Positions 26,071 to 34,885 of a stretch of 64,000 nt of DNA are shown here, piece by piece (the stretch's first letter is position 1; every line of letters begins with the position of its first letter). Source of the stretch: JAJAZB01 sp965249815. Lineage in GTDB: Bacteria > Bacteroidota > Bacteroidia > Cytophagales > Spirosomataceae. The position numbers and the translations under genes are program-made. The stretch lies in contig CBDFMV010000003.1 of NCBI GenBank assembly GCA_965249815.1, positions 3,410,001 through 3,474,000 of the forward strand, read 5' to 3'. The notes beneath the pieces were generated by a model that saw nothing but the letters and a program-made list of their open reading frames with translations, did not search any database and was not told the origin of the DNA.

Positions 26071-26949
26071 ATGAAAAAATTTCCCCTTTTCGTTCTTTTG
26101 TTTCTCTGCACCGGTCTGTTCCAATGCAGCAAGAACACGTCGAATGACGTCGCTCCCGGAAGCGACGTCCAGACATTGAGCGACCCCACCGAAATTTCGA
26201 AGGTAGTCGTCATCCCCGGTGCCACCCTCGAAACCGGCACTCCGCCTCCGTCCACCCCAACGAAGGCGGGTACTCCCGTGCTATCGACGCCGACACCTGA
26301 ACTGAGTACAATTAGCGGGCAGGAAGCAACCCTCACGCTCAACTACTCCAACGCGGTGGGCGGCATCAACTACATCTACGTCCAGTTCGATGGGGCGAGC
26401 GTGTATTTCAAAATTCCCATTGCCAATTCTGGCACGGCGGGAACCATAAAAATTCCCGTGCGAGTGCCCGAGAAGGTGGAATTGGCCAATTTCAAATGCT
26501 ACAGCATGACGACGTTCGCCACGACTTACAATGGGGCGTGCCGTGAACTTACCCGGGGCAACTGCTTGTCTGCCAGTCTGCCGCCGCGGCCCGGCAAAAG
26601 CAAAGTTAGCATCGGCGGAAAGAGTTATGATGGTACGGCAGCCTGCGACCTGAATTTCGGCCAGTTCGGACGGGGTTACGGCATTCTCATCAACGATTCG
26701 CAATTCGTGGTGCTGTACAACATGAGGCAGGGAAACAACCAGTTGGGCGATTTTGAGGCGATGGCGTCCAACTCAGGCAGCGGCGTACCGAGTTCACCGT
26801 TCGCACTCTACTTCGACGGCACCACCATTTACTACTCTACTTCGGGGACGGCCACGGCGGGTGGAAAAACGGTTTCCACGTCCGTCACGCTGAAGGAACT
26901 CACCGGTTCCCGACGAATCAGCGTTTCGGCGACTGGCAACTGCCAGTGA
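26071..26949 (+). CDS. Hypothetical lipoprotein
   Basis: A 292-residue protein with a lipoprotein signal (MKKFPLFVLLFLCTGLFQC, lipid on Cys in LFQC) and a linker rich in Thr, Pro and Ser (about residues 30-85). The C-terminal part contains scattered Cys and strand-like segments such as NYIYVQFDGASVYFKIP and PFALYFDGTTIYYSTSG. I do not recognise a family. It stands alone, divergent from the LuxR/PAS regulator across an inverted repeat, which could mean it is a target of that regulator. Codon and base use are somewhat AT-richer than in neighbouring housekeeping genes. Confidence 0.75.
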   Translation: MKKFPLFVLLFLCTGLFQCSKNTSNDVAPGSDVQTLSDPTEISKVVVIPGATLETGTPPPSTPTKAGTPVLSTPTPELSTISGQEATLTLNYSNAVGGINYIYVQFDGASVYFKIPIANSGTAGTIKIPVRVPEKVELANFKCYSMTTFATTYNGACRELTRGNCLSASLPPRPGKSKVSIGGKSYDGTAACDLNFGQFGRGYGILINDSQFVVLYNMRQGNNQLGDFEAMASNSGSGVPSSPFALYFDGTTIYYSTSGTATAGGKTVSTSVTLKELTGSRRISVSATGNCQ

Positions 26950-27091
26950 GATATTTCCGTACTCTTTCCCTGCTCTGGCTTGGCGGCCTGTCTTTAAACC
27001 GCGCCAGTCTGGGATGGGATAGAGTCGCAGACTCGCGCCATAAACTGCGGAACGTACCTAACTAATTTTTCACATTATTTCTCTCGTTTCT

Positions 27092-28522
27092 ATGAAAACG
27101 CTAAACTGCCGCGACGTAGGGTTCGACTCCGAGCGCCTGCTCAAGGCGATTTACTCTAAACTGAGTATGCTCACGAGAGTGATGCTTTTTGCCTTGATCT
27201 TGATATGGCCTGGACTTACTTCTTTCGCTCAAACCAGAACAATTGAAAAGACCATTACTCCGCCCCAAACCATTTATGAATCGGGTGAAGGTCGGGTGCA
27301 GATACAGTTTCTGCTTTTTCCTTGTGATAACAAACTGTCAGATCGAAAGTATGGATTCTACAATACGCTTTACTCGAAGGGAGGGTACGTGAGCGGAAAG
27401 TTCGATTATGAATTGTGCGCTGGAGGTACGCATACGGAAGATTTTACGGTGTACCTTAACAAAGTAGGAGAAATCAGGAGCGACGGTGCGTGGATTCTGA
27501 ACACGAACCGCGTCCTGCAGGTGTATGACGTGAAATTCCACGACCCCGAAGCCACCGCGCGGGAGCGCGAGGAGGAACAACGCCAGGCCAACGAGCGCCG
27601 GGAAACCGAAGCTCGTGAGCGGGAGAGACGCGACCGCCTCGAGGAAGAACAGCGCGAGCGGGAGGCCGAGCAGCGTCGGCAGCGAGAGGAACAAACCCGG
27701 CAAGCCAACGAAGCGGACCAGCGCTTGCAGAACGCCGCCAACCAAAACAGCGACCCGGTGACGAAGGCCATGTACGAGGCCAACCGGCGCAACGCCGAAG
27801 CCATTCGGGACCCCCAGGAGCGCCAGCAGTTTTTGAACCAGCATGCCCAACTCGCCGAGCAAAGCGCCCGCAGCCAGCAAGCCATCGACGGCTTGTCGAA
27901 AGCTGCCACCGACCTGGCCTCCATCGAAGTGGACGATTTGGCCGAAAGCGATATGCTGGTTGTGCTGGGCGGGGGCATCAGCAACCTGGCTTCGCCGTAT
28001 TTCGTCAGCAACCGAACGACGACCAGCGCGGGGAATCCCACGAACTGGTTCCTCAACATGGGGATTCTCAACCGAACCGGGTTGTCGTTCCTGTTCAGCA
28101 TGGGGTCGCTCAACCAGGTGAACGACAAGTTCGTCGTATACACAACCGCGACCAATGGCAATTCTTACGCGTTCGACGGAAAACTCAACGCCAAAGCCAC
28201 GCAATATCAGTTCAGCCTGGGCAAGGATTTGTTCTCGAAAAACGGGCGCTTCCACGCGTTTTTGGGCGGATCGGTTGGCTACTTAAGCTTGGACAACCAC
28301 GACTGGACGCAAGGGTCCAACAAATTTTCCGAAGCAAAAATCGGTGACGGGGCCTGGTACGGCGGGCTGAACGGGCAGGTATTCGTCTTTTTCAGCCAAC
28401 GTTTGGGCCTGAACGTCGGAGCGAACTACAACCTGTTTTTCAAAAAAGTAGAGGACACCCGGTTTTACCAGACCAATAACCCTCTGATCTGGAACGCAGG
28501 ACTGACGTTGCGACCATTCTAA
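27092..28522 (+). CDS. Exported protein with coiled coil and C-terminal barrel; DUF1059-like leader
   Basis: A 476-codon frame with three parts. Residues 1-19 (MKTLNCRDVGFDSERLLKA) closely match the start of the DUF1059 protein at 31866. A signal peptide begins at M26 (MLTRVMLFALILIWPGLTSF). The mature part has a small N-terminal domain with two Cys, a charged Glu/Arg/Gln coiled coil (about 148-235) and a C-terminal strand-rich region ending WNAGLTLRPF, like an outer-membrane barrel. The true start may be M26 (27167), with the DUF1059-like piece a remnant of a duplicated gene. The gene begins AT-rich and becomes GC-rich through the coiled coil. Function unknown. Confidence 0.7.
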   Translation: MKTLNCRDVGFDSERLLKAIYSKLSMLTRVMLFALILIWPGLTSFAQTRTIEKTITPPQTIYESGEGRVQIQFLLFPCDNKLSDRKYGFYNTLYSKGGYVSGKFDYELCAGGTHTEDFTVYLNKVGEIRSDGAWILNTNRVLQVYDVKFHDPEATAREREEEQRQANERRETEARERERRDRLEEEQREREAEQRRQREEQTRQANEADQRLQNAANQNSDPVTKAMYEANRRNAEAIRDPQERQQFLNQHAQLAEQSARSQQAIDGLSKAATDLASIEVDDLAESDMLVVLGGGISNLASPYFVSNRTTTSAGNPTNWFLNMGILNRTGLSFLFSMGSLNQVNDKFVVYTTATNGNSYAFDGKLNAKATQYQFSLGKDLFSKNGRFHAFLGGSVGYLSLDNHDWTQGSNKFSEAKIGDGAWYGGLNGQVFVFFSQRLGLNVGANYNLFFKKVEDTRFYQTNNPLIWNAGLTLRPF

Positions 28523-28597
28523 TCCCTCGGCCACGATTCGTGGTGCATAAAACGAAAAGTTAATCGCATAGCCGCAACAGAATTTCCTCACTCCCGC

Positions 28598-30682
28598 ATG
28601 AAATACTCCTACCTTTTCCTCCTCCTGCTCGCCGCCCTCTCCTGCAAAAAATCCGACCCCCAATCCAACCAAAAAACCCTCCTCACCTTCGCCTTCACCA
28701 AAGCCGCTAACCCCACCCTGAGCGCCGACGCGAGCGGGATGATTTCCGGCCAGCAGGTCACGCTGATACTTCCGGCGGGCACGAAAGCCGACGCGCTGAA
28801 GGCCACGTTTAGCGCCTCGCCGTTAGCGAACGTCAGCGTGGGGGGCACGAAGCAGGAAAGTGCCGTGACCAGTAACGACTTCACCCGGCCTGTGACGTAC
28901 CGCGTGACCGCCGAAGACGGCAGCACCGCCGACTACACGGTAACCGTCACCGTGGCGAAGTCGGGCGAGAAATCGCTGGCGGCGTTTTCGTTTTTGAAAA
29001 CGGCTAACCCGGACCTGCCCGCCGATTTGCCGCTTACCCTGAGCGGCACCCAACTCGCCGCCACGCTCCCGGCGGGGGTGAAACCCACGGGGCTGAAGGC
29101 GTCGTTCATGGCTCCGCCCGCCGCGACGGTCACGGTGAACGGCGTGAAACAGGAGAGTGGCGTGACCGCCAACGATTTCACCAACCCGCTCACGTACCGC
29201 GTCACCGCCGAGGACGGCAGTACCGCCGACTACACCGTGACGCTGACCGTCACGAAGTCGAACGCCCGCGAACTGCTCTCGCTCCAGTTTTTGAAGACCG
29301 CCAACCCCAGCCTCAGCGACGACGTAACCGTGCCCCTGAACGCGGCCAAAACCGGCTACCTCGTTACCCTGCCCACCGGCGCAACCCCGGCGGCGCTGAA
29401 GGCCACATTCACGACCTCGCCGGGCGCGACCGTGACGGTGAGCGGCGTGGCCCAGACCAGCGGGACGACGACCCCGGATTTCAGCAAAGCCATCACCTAC
29501 CGGGTCACGGCAGAAAACGGGGAGTATAAGGAGTACACGGTGGAGACCAGCGTGCAGGTGGACATTGCCACCGTCGAAAACGCCGTCAAAGCCTTCATGG
29601 ATAAATACAGCGTGCCGGGCGTGTCCATCGCCATCACGAAAGACGAGCGCCTGGTGTACGCCAAAGGCTACGGCTTCGCCGACAAAGCCACGAATTCGCC
29701 CGTCACGACCAGCAGTCTGTTTCGGTTGGCCAGCGTTTCCAAACCCATCACCGCCATTGCGGCCATGAAACTGGTGGACGAAGGCAAACTGGCCCTCGAC
29801 CAAAAGGTGTTTGGCGCGGGCGGCATTCTGGGCACCACCTACGGCACCCAACCGTATTCGGCGAACCTGGAAAAAATCACCGTGCGCCAACTCCTCAGCC
29901 ACACGGCGGGCGGCGATGCCTGGACCAGCGGCTGGGACCCTGCCAACAACCGAATCGATCCGTTTTACCAGAAAGAATGGCTCGGCTACACCAACGGTCA
30001 GGTGATCTCCGCCACACTCGATACCCGGCCACCCACCCAAACCCCCGGAACGAAGTACAATTATTCCAACGTGGGCATCAACATGATGGGACGGGTCATT
30101 GAAAAAGCGACGGGTCAATCGTATGTCACCTACGTGCAGGAGTCAGTCTTAAAACCCCTCGGCATCGCAGCCCCGACCATGCGCATGGGCGGCACGACCC
30201 TGGCCGAGCGCCTGCCCAACGAGGTGGTGTACTACAATCCGTACCCTGGCTACGACCAACCCTACGATTTCCCCGTACCGCGCATGGATGCGCACAGCGG
30301 CTGGATTACCTCGGCTGCCAACCTGGCACGACTGCTGACGTTCGTGGATGGTTATTCGGCCAAAAAAGACATCATTTCGGAGAAGACCCGGCTCGAAATG
30401 ATAACGCCCAGCGACGTGAGTGTACCCGCCGGGGGGTATTCAGGCTACGGACTGGGCTGGTACGCGTCGGTGAATGGCGCGTACTGGCACTCCGGGGGCA
30501 TGGCCGGAACAGCGACCTACTGGTTGAAAATTGGCAACTACACCTTCGCCATCCTGACCAACACCCGCTCCCAAGCCAGCGACTACTACGCCGCCATCGA
30601 CCAGCTTTGCTACCAAATGACGGCCAACCTGACGCTGACCGGCTACATGAAAGGCGACCAGTTCGAGGTGTTTTACAAGTAA
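28598..30682 (+). CDS. Serine beta-lactamase-like lipoprotein with three Ig-like repeats
   Basis: A 694-residue lipoprotein (signal ending in LAALSC, lipid on C16). Three tandem 99-residue Ig-like repeats cover about 28-318 and each ends near TYRVTAEDGSTADYTVT. A class C beta-lactamase/DD-peptidase-like domain follows (about 325-680). Catalytic motifs are S379-V-S-K382, the Tyr motif in YNYSNVGINMMG and WHSGGMAG as the third box. The enzyme could be an esterase, a D-aminopeptidase or a penicillin-binding-like hydrolase; beta-lactamase activity is not implied. The repeats would hold the catalytic domain away from the membrane. A hairpin follows the stop codon. Confidence 0.9.
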   Translation: MKYSYLFLLLLAALSCKKSDPQSNQKTLLTFAFTKAANPTLSADASGMISGQQVTLILPAGTKADALKATFSASPLANVSVGGTKQESAVTSNDFTRPVTYRVTAEDGSTADYTVTVTVAKSGEKSLAAFSFLKTANPDLPADLPLTLSGTQLAATLPAGVKPTGLKASFMAPPAATVTVNGVKQESGVTANDFTNPLTYRVTAEDGSTADYTVTLTVTKSNARELLSLQFLKTANPSLSDDVTVPLNAAKTGYLVTLPTGATPAALKATFTTSPGATVTVSGVAQTSGTTTPDFSKAITYRVTAENGEYKEYTVETSVQVDIATVENAVKAFMDKYSVPGVSIAITKDERLVYAKGYGFADKATNSPVTTSSLFRLASVSKPITAIAAMKLVDEGKLALDQKVFGAGGILGTTYGTQPYSANLEKITVRQLLSHTAGGDAWTSGWDPANNRIDPFYQKEWLGYTNGQVISATLDTRPPTQTPGTKYNYSNVGINMMGRVIEKATGQSYVTYVQESVLKPLGIAAPTMRMGGTTLAERLPNEVVYYNPYPGYDQPYDFPVPRMDAHSGWITSAANLARLLTFVDGYSAKKDIISEKTRLEMITPSDVSVPAGGYSGYGLGWYASVNGAYWHSGGMAGTATYWLKIGNYTFAILTNTRSQASDYYAAIDQLCYQMTANLTLTGYMKGDQFEVFYK
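28679..29553 (+). repeat. Three in-frame 297-nt tandem repeats (Ig-like domains)
   Basis: Units start at 28679, 28976 and 29273, a period of exactly 297 nt (99 codons). Each unit reads F-x-K-(A/T)-ANP near the start, LPxGxKxxxLKA(T/S)F in the middle and TYRVTAE(D/N)G near the end. Units 1 and 2 are the most alike. This indicates domain duplication within the serine hydrolase gene. Confidence 0.85.
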
Positions 30683-30706
30683 TGATTTTCTGCACGACAG
30701 GGTAAG

Positions 30707-30728
30707 GTAAGCTATATCAATAGCTTAC
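30707..30728. terminator. Hairpin after the serine hydrolase gene
   Basis: GTAAGCTAT (30707-30715) pairs exactly with ATAGCTTAC (30720-30728) over a 4-nt loop, 25 nt after the stop codon at 30682. It lacks a clear U-tract, so it may stabilise the transcript rather than end it. Confidence 0.45.
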
Positions 30729-30753
30729 ACTCTCTAAACCAAACTGGTTCACT

Positions 30754-31191
30754 ATGAAACCTGCCCTTCTTCTTCTCCTGATTTTGCTGGTCCTCCCCCA
30801 TGCCCACGGGCAAAATCCCACTCCCCGAAAAATGAATATGCTCGTTCACATCACCTGCGGGCCAGCGGACCCCACCCGCGCCGCGCTGGGTTTTCTGGTC
30901 GCCAAAACGGCCCTCGCCGAAGGGCACACGGTAGCGCTGTTTCTGGCTGGGGATGCCGTCGTGTTGCTGCGTGACGCCGAATTGAACAAGGTAACGGGCC
31001 TCGGTACCGGCTCGCTCCGCGAACATTTCGACGCCATCGTGAAGGCGGGCGGAAAGTTCTATTTGTCGGGGATGTCGTCGAAGGCGCGGGGTGTAACGGA
31101 AGCTGACCTGCAAGGAAAACCCGCCGAGTTTGCCATGCCCAACGTACTGGTGAAGCTGGCCACCGAAAGCGACCGGATGTTTACGTACTAA
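30754..31191 (+). CDS. Exported DsrE-family protein
   Basis: A 145-residue protein with a signal peptide (MKPALLLLLILLVLPHAHGQ) and a DsrE/DsrF-like fold. Visible are MLVHITCGPADPTRAALGFL, VAKTALAEGHTVALFLAGDA, then FDAIVKAGGKFYLSGMSSKA and a C-terminal PNVLVKLATESDRMFTY. DsrE proteins carry sulfur on Cys in sulfur relay systems; here Cys occurs in THITCGP-like context but not at the canonical late position, so sulfur transfer is uncertain. It heads a tight run with DinB, DUF1059 and 4-TM genes, with gaps of 19, 40 and 54 nt. Confidence 0.8.
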   Translation: MKPALLLLLILLVLPHAHGQNPTPRKMNMLVHITCGPADPTRAALGFLVAKTALAEGHTVALFLAGDAVVLLRDAELNKVTGLGTGSLREHFDAIVKAGGKFYLSGMSSKARGVTEADLQGKPAEFAMPNVLVKLATESDRMFTY

Positions 31192-31210
31192 CCTTTTTCA
31201 CGCTTCAAAA

Positions 31211-31825
31211 ATGAAAACGCTAACAAGACGTGGCCTTTTGTCACAAGTACCACTGGCGGCGACGGGGTTGTTCCTCTGGCCGGAGGCAATCGCGGGTCAG
31301 GTAGCCCCAAAGCCCGGCGCATCTGCGGCGGAAGACGACGCGCTGCTTTTGCATGAGGCGACGGTCATGCGCGAAATGGCGAAATCATCGTACGATTTTC
31401 TCTGGCAAATCCTGGCGGGTATCGACGAAAAAGAAGCCGATTGGCGACCAAACCCGGAGTCTAACCCGACCCGCTGGATGGTCGAACACCTGTGCTGGTT
31501 TGAAGAGTGGGCCGCCGACACCATCGAAAACAAGGGGCGTTATTTAACCGATAAAAAGCCGGGTAAAGTAGCCGAACCGTCGCTGGAAAAATTAAAAGCG
31601 CGGTTCGATGCCAACCGCACCCGGACGGACGAACTGGTCGCCAAACTAACCCCGGAGCAGTTGAAGCGGGAGATCACCTTCGTGGGTCGTTTCCCATCCA
31701 CCATTCAAAAGATGCTGCGCATTCACGTCTCTCACCTGGCGGGCCATCTTTATCAGATTCGGTACGTGCGGGGCACGTTCAGCCGGGTGTTCCACACCAA
31801 CAAAGCGATTTTTGATCCGTGGTAA
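31211..31825 (+). CDS. DinB-family protein with Tat-like signal
   Basis: A 204-residue four-helix-bundle protein of the DinB/YfiT superfamily. The N-terminus (MKTLTRRGLLSQVPLAATGL) looks like a twin-arginine signal (TRRGLL), suggesting export after folding. Metal-ligand His residues of the fold are seen in MVEHLCWFEEWAAD and IHVSHLAGHLYQIRYVRG. DinB-like proteins include metal-dependent thiol transferases and hydrolases; the reaction here is unknown. It lies 19 nt after the DsrE-like gene and is probably co-transcribed with it. Confidence 0.82.
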   Translation: MKTLTRRGLLSQVPLAATGLFLWPEAIAGQVAPKPGASAAEDDALLLHEATVMREMAKSSYDFLWQILAGIDEKEADWRPNPESNPTRWMVEHLCWFEEWAADTIENKGRYLTDKKPGKVAEPSLEKLKARFDANRTRTDELVAKLTPEQLKREITFVGRFPSTIQKMLRIHVSHLAGHLYQIRYVRGTFSRVFHTNKAIFDPW

Positions 31826-31865
31826 TTCCTGTCCTGATTTTTTAAACCTTTCTCAAAGCAATCCC

Positions 31866-32039
31866 ATGAAAACGCTCAACTGCCGCGACGCCGACTTCGA
31901 CTGCAACGCCCAAATCAAGGCCGAAACTGACGAGGAAATCCTCGCCCAGGCGGCCGAACACGCCCAAACCGTGCACCACGTAACGGTGACGCCCGAACTG
32001 GCCGAAGGGCTGAAATCCCTGATCCGGGAAGAAGCGTGA
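31866..32039 (+). CDS. DUF1059 small protein
   Basis: A complete 57-residue protein of the DUF1059 family. It opens with the diagnostic MKTLNCRDADFDC, continues KAETDEEILAQAAEHAQTVH and ends in a short helix (LAEGLKSLIREEA). Two Cys and two His suggest possible metal or redox chemistry, but no function is established. It belongs to the DsrE/DinB/DUF1059/4-TM run. Its first 19 codons are strikingly similar to the start of the unrelated gene at 27092. The ATG at 31866 is the family start. Confidence 0.9.
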   Translation: MKTLNCRDADFDCNAQIKAETDEEILAQAAEHAQTVHHVTVTPELAEGLKSLIREEA

Positions 32040-32093
32040 GGTCGGCGAGTTCAGGCCGTTTTTCGTTCTTTTATCCATCAAACCCCCAACTCA

Positions 32094-32492
32094 ATGTCCC
32101 GTTCAACCCTCATCCTCGTTGTCAGCGTGTACAGCCTGCTGGTTGTGCTATACATGCTCGTCGCCCCAGCCGCCGCGTTGGAAGCATTTGGTGTGCCCGC
32201 GCCGGACAAGTACCACCTCGCGCTGCATCAACTGATGGGTATGCCGATTCCCGGCCTGAGCGTCATTGGGTTGATGATTCGCAACGCCGAGCCGTCGGTG
32301 GGCCTGCGGGCGTACCTGGCCGGCAACGCCACCAACCTGATTGGTTTCGTCGCTCTGACGGCCTACGAATCCATCGCCCGCGATATCCCCATTTCGACCC
32401 TGCTCATGGTGGACAGTATCTGGCGGCTGGCCCTGGGGCTGGGCCTTGTGTACCATCTGACGCGCCTGAAGCCGGTGGTTGGAGTGGCCTGA
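32094..32492 (+). CDS. Small four-helix membrane protein
   Basis: A 132-residue integral membrane protein with about four hydrophobic segments: near residues 5-25 (LILVVSVYSLLVVLYMLVAP), 48-62, 75-92 and 105-122. I do not recognise a named family, though the layout resembles small DUF4345-like proteins. It is last in the DsrE/DinB/DUF1059 run, 54 nt after DUF1059, and may be co-transcribed. No functional residues can be assigned. Confidence 0.75.
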   Translation: MSRSTLILVVSVYSLLVVLYMLVAPAAALEAFGVPAPDKYHLALHQLMGMPIPGLSVIGLMIRNAEPSVGLRAYLAGNATNLIGFVALTAYESIARDIPISTLLMVDSIWRLALGLGLVYHLTRLKPVVGVA

Positions 32493-32608
32493 GGGGAAAT
32501 CCGCCCCGGTCGGACGTGTACAAACGGCGGCGTTGTAACCGGCCCAGGTGCCGGTTGCAACGCCGCCGTTTTTCCGCATCTTGCCGGAACTTTCCCCCGA
32601 CGACGTTC

Positions 32609-34804
32609 ATGAAGCCCATTTACGGCCTGACGACTGCCTTGTGCCTGCTCGCCACGACCCTTTGCCGCGGGCAATCGGAAGTTTACTTTCAATTCGTGCC
32701 GCCGCCGGGCGAGCGCCTCGAAACGGGTTGGAAATGGCAGGCGGGCGACAACCCCGACTGGGCTAAACCCAACCTCGACGACGCCCGGTGGGCACCCATC
32801 GACCCATCCCAGGACATCATGGATTTGCCCCAGCTTTGGCAAACCCGCGTCGGCTGGCTGCGCCTGCGTTTCGCAGTCGACAGCCTGATGGCGCGGAAGG
32901 CGCTTGCCCTGCTGGTGCAGCAGATGGGCGCGTCGGAGATTTACCTCAACGGGCAGTTGATCGGGAAATTTGGTGATTTTGGTGGCAAAAACGGGTAAGT
33001 GCGGGCGGCCACGCCCGCCATCGGGACGTTCATCGGGGCACCCATCCGCCGCGCCGGGGAGCAGGTGCTGGCCGTGCGGTTTTCCGTCCAGCCCGGCTTG
33101 CCGTATTTTCAGTTCGTCCGCCAGCGCAACGTGGCCCTGACGCTGTTGCTGACGGACGTCAACGCCATCAACGGCTTTCGCCGGAACGAACTCCGCCTTC
33201 CCTTCGACTACTTCAAGTTCGGGCTGTTTTTCCTGCTGGCCATCCTCCACCTGGCCCTGTGGGGCTTCGGCACGGCACGAATTTCGAACGGCTATTTTTT
33301 TGGCTACGCCTTTTGCACGGCCTTGAGTTCAGTGCTCCTGGGGCTGGTGTTTTACCACGTTGGCGACACGGCCACCTGGCTGGTGGTGCTGCTGGCGGTC
33401 TCGGTGCTGTACATCGCCCTCGGCGCGTTCCTGCTGACGGCCATTTACACCATCTTCAACCGGCGCAGGGGCGTCGTGTACTGGGGGTTGCTGGCCTACG
33501 GAGTCGCGGGTTTGGTGCTCCTGTTCGCCCGCTACCACGGCAGCTACAACCTGGGTATCACGCCGTTCGCTTTCCTGATGCTGCTCGAGGTCGTCCGCGT
33601 TACGGTGCTGAGCACCCGGAAAAGATTGCGCGGAGCGGCCATCATCGCCGGAGGGTGCCTCTCGTTCGGCGTGTGCTACTCGGTTTGGGCGGCCATTAAC
33701 CTGGGGTACCTGCCCTACGGCCCGGCCCAACTTTACCTGCACGTGGCCTACAATATGGGCTTCATCAGCTTGCCGGTTGCCATTTCCATTTACCTGGCCC
33801 TGGGGGCGGCCTTCGACAGCCACGCCCTGGCCCAGAAACTGGGGGAGGTCGAAGAACTTTCGGCGGAAAAACAGCAGATTCTGGCGACGCAGAACGAAAC
33901 CCTCGAAAAAGAGGTCGGCGAGCGAACGGCCGAACTTAACCAGTCGCTCACCGACCTCAAATCCACGCAGGCCCAGCTCATTCAACGGGAAAAAATGGCT
34001 TCGCTGGGTGAGCTGACGGCGGGCATCGCCCACGAGATCCAGAACCCGCTCAATTTTGTCAACAACTTCTCGGAAGTCTCCGCTGAACTGATGGACGAAG
34101 TGCAGGAGGAGCGGGAAAAAGGGGAGGAACGGGACGACGGACTGGTGGACGAGTTGCTCGACGACGTGACGCAGAACCTGCGAAAAATCACCCATCACGG
34201 CCAGCGGGCGGCGTCCATCGTGCGCGGGATGCTCGAACACAGCCGGGCCGCGCCGGGACAAACGCAACCTACCGACCTCAACGCGCTGGCCGACGAGTAC
34301 CTGCGCCTGGCCTACAACGGCGCGCAGGCGAAAGACAACCGCTTTAACTGCACGTTGCAAACCGACTTTGACCCGATACTGCCCCCGGCGAACGTAGAGC
34401 CGCAGGAAATGGGCCGGGTGTTGCTCAACCTGTTTCACAACGCGTTTTACGCCGTTTTGGAGAAGCAAAAAAATCAGAACCAAAACCTGTTAGGTCTTAA
34501 AGACCTAACAGGTTTGTCCGGGTTGTCCCCGTATCAACCCACCGTGGGCGTCAGCACGAAGCGGCGAAACAGATGGGTTGAAATCCGCGTCACCGACAAC
34601 GGTACGGGCATGCCCGAAGCGGTGCAGGGAAAAATCTTCCAGCCGTTTTTCACGACCAAACCCACCGGGCAGGGCACCGGCCTGGGACTGAGCCTCAGCT
34701 ACGACATCGTCACGAAACGGTACGGCGGTGAACTGGCCGTGGAGAGCCAGCCGGGAGAAGGCGCCGAATTCATCGTTCGGCTACCCGTTGCGGCGGGGGA
34801 GTAG
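32609..34804 (+). pseudogene. 7TM-type sensor histidine kinase interrupted by an in-frame stop
   Basis: One 732-codon reading frame is broken by a single TAA at codon 130 (32996-32998), with homology-like continuity on both sides. Part 1 has a signal peptide (MKPIYGLTTALCLLATTLC) and a carbohydrate-binding-like extracytoplasmic domain. Part 2 continues it (GEQVLAVRFSVQPG), then has seven membrane helices, a coiled coil, a HisKA box (MASLGELTAGIAHEIQNPLN) and an HATPase domain (VTDNGTGMPE, GQGTGLGLSLS). A GTG follows the stop at once, so a truncated kinase could still be made. The N-box/G1 linker carries a palindromic insertion (34483-34515). No response regulator is adjacent. It could also be a sequencing error at one base. 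Confidence 0.85.
34483..34515. repeat. REP-like palindrome inserted inside the kinase coding sequence
   Basis: AAACCTGTTAGGTCTT (34483-34498) pairs exactly with 34500-34515 around one central base. It encodes LLGLKDLTGL in frame, between the N-box (HNAFYAVLEKQK) and the G1 box, a place where related kinases have a short variable linker. The arm core CCTGTTAGGT recurs at 45330-45362. Confidence 0.85.
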
Positions 34805-34851
34805 CGCCTACGCGGTTGGATTTATCAGCAAAACGATCTGGAAAAGAAGGA

Positions 34852-34880
34852 CGGCGTGCTCCGGTGCCCGGAGCACGCCG
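34852..34880 (-). terminator. Hairpin between convergent kinase and hslU
   Basis: CGGCGTGCTCCGG (34852-34864) pairs exactly with 34868-34880 over a 3-nt loop. On the minus strand it is followed by a pyrimidine-rich TCCTTCTTTTCC tract, so it suits the end of the hslU transcript best, though it sits between two convergent genes. Confidence 0.7.
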
Positions 34881-34885
34881 GTCGT

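Noticed and set aside
27110..27130. T-loop-like GGGTTCGACTCC suggesting a tRNA
   Set aside because: No acceptor stem, D-arm or anticodon arm can be drawn around it, and the sequence codes for the DUF1059-like leader.
28598..30682. Antibiotic-resistance beta-lactamase
   Set aside because: The SxxK, YxN and HSGG motifs place it in the broad serine hydrolase group, but lipoprotein form and Ig repeats suggest another role, and motifs alone do not show beta-lactam hydrolysis.
32036..32608. Upstream in-frame extension of the interrupted histidine kinase
   Set aside because: It runs through the small membrane protein gene in another frame. The ATG at 32609 opens a clear signal peptide.
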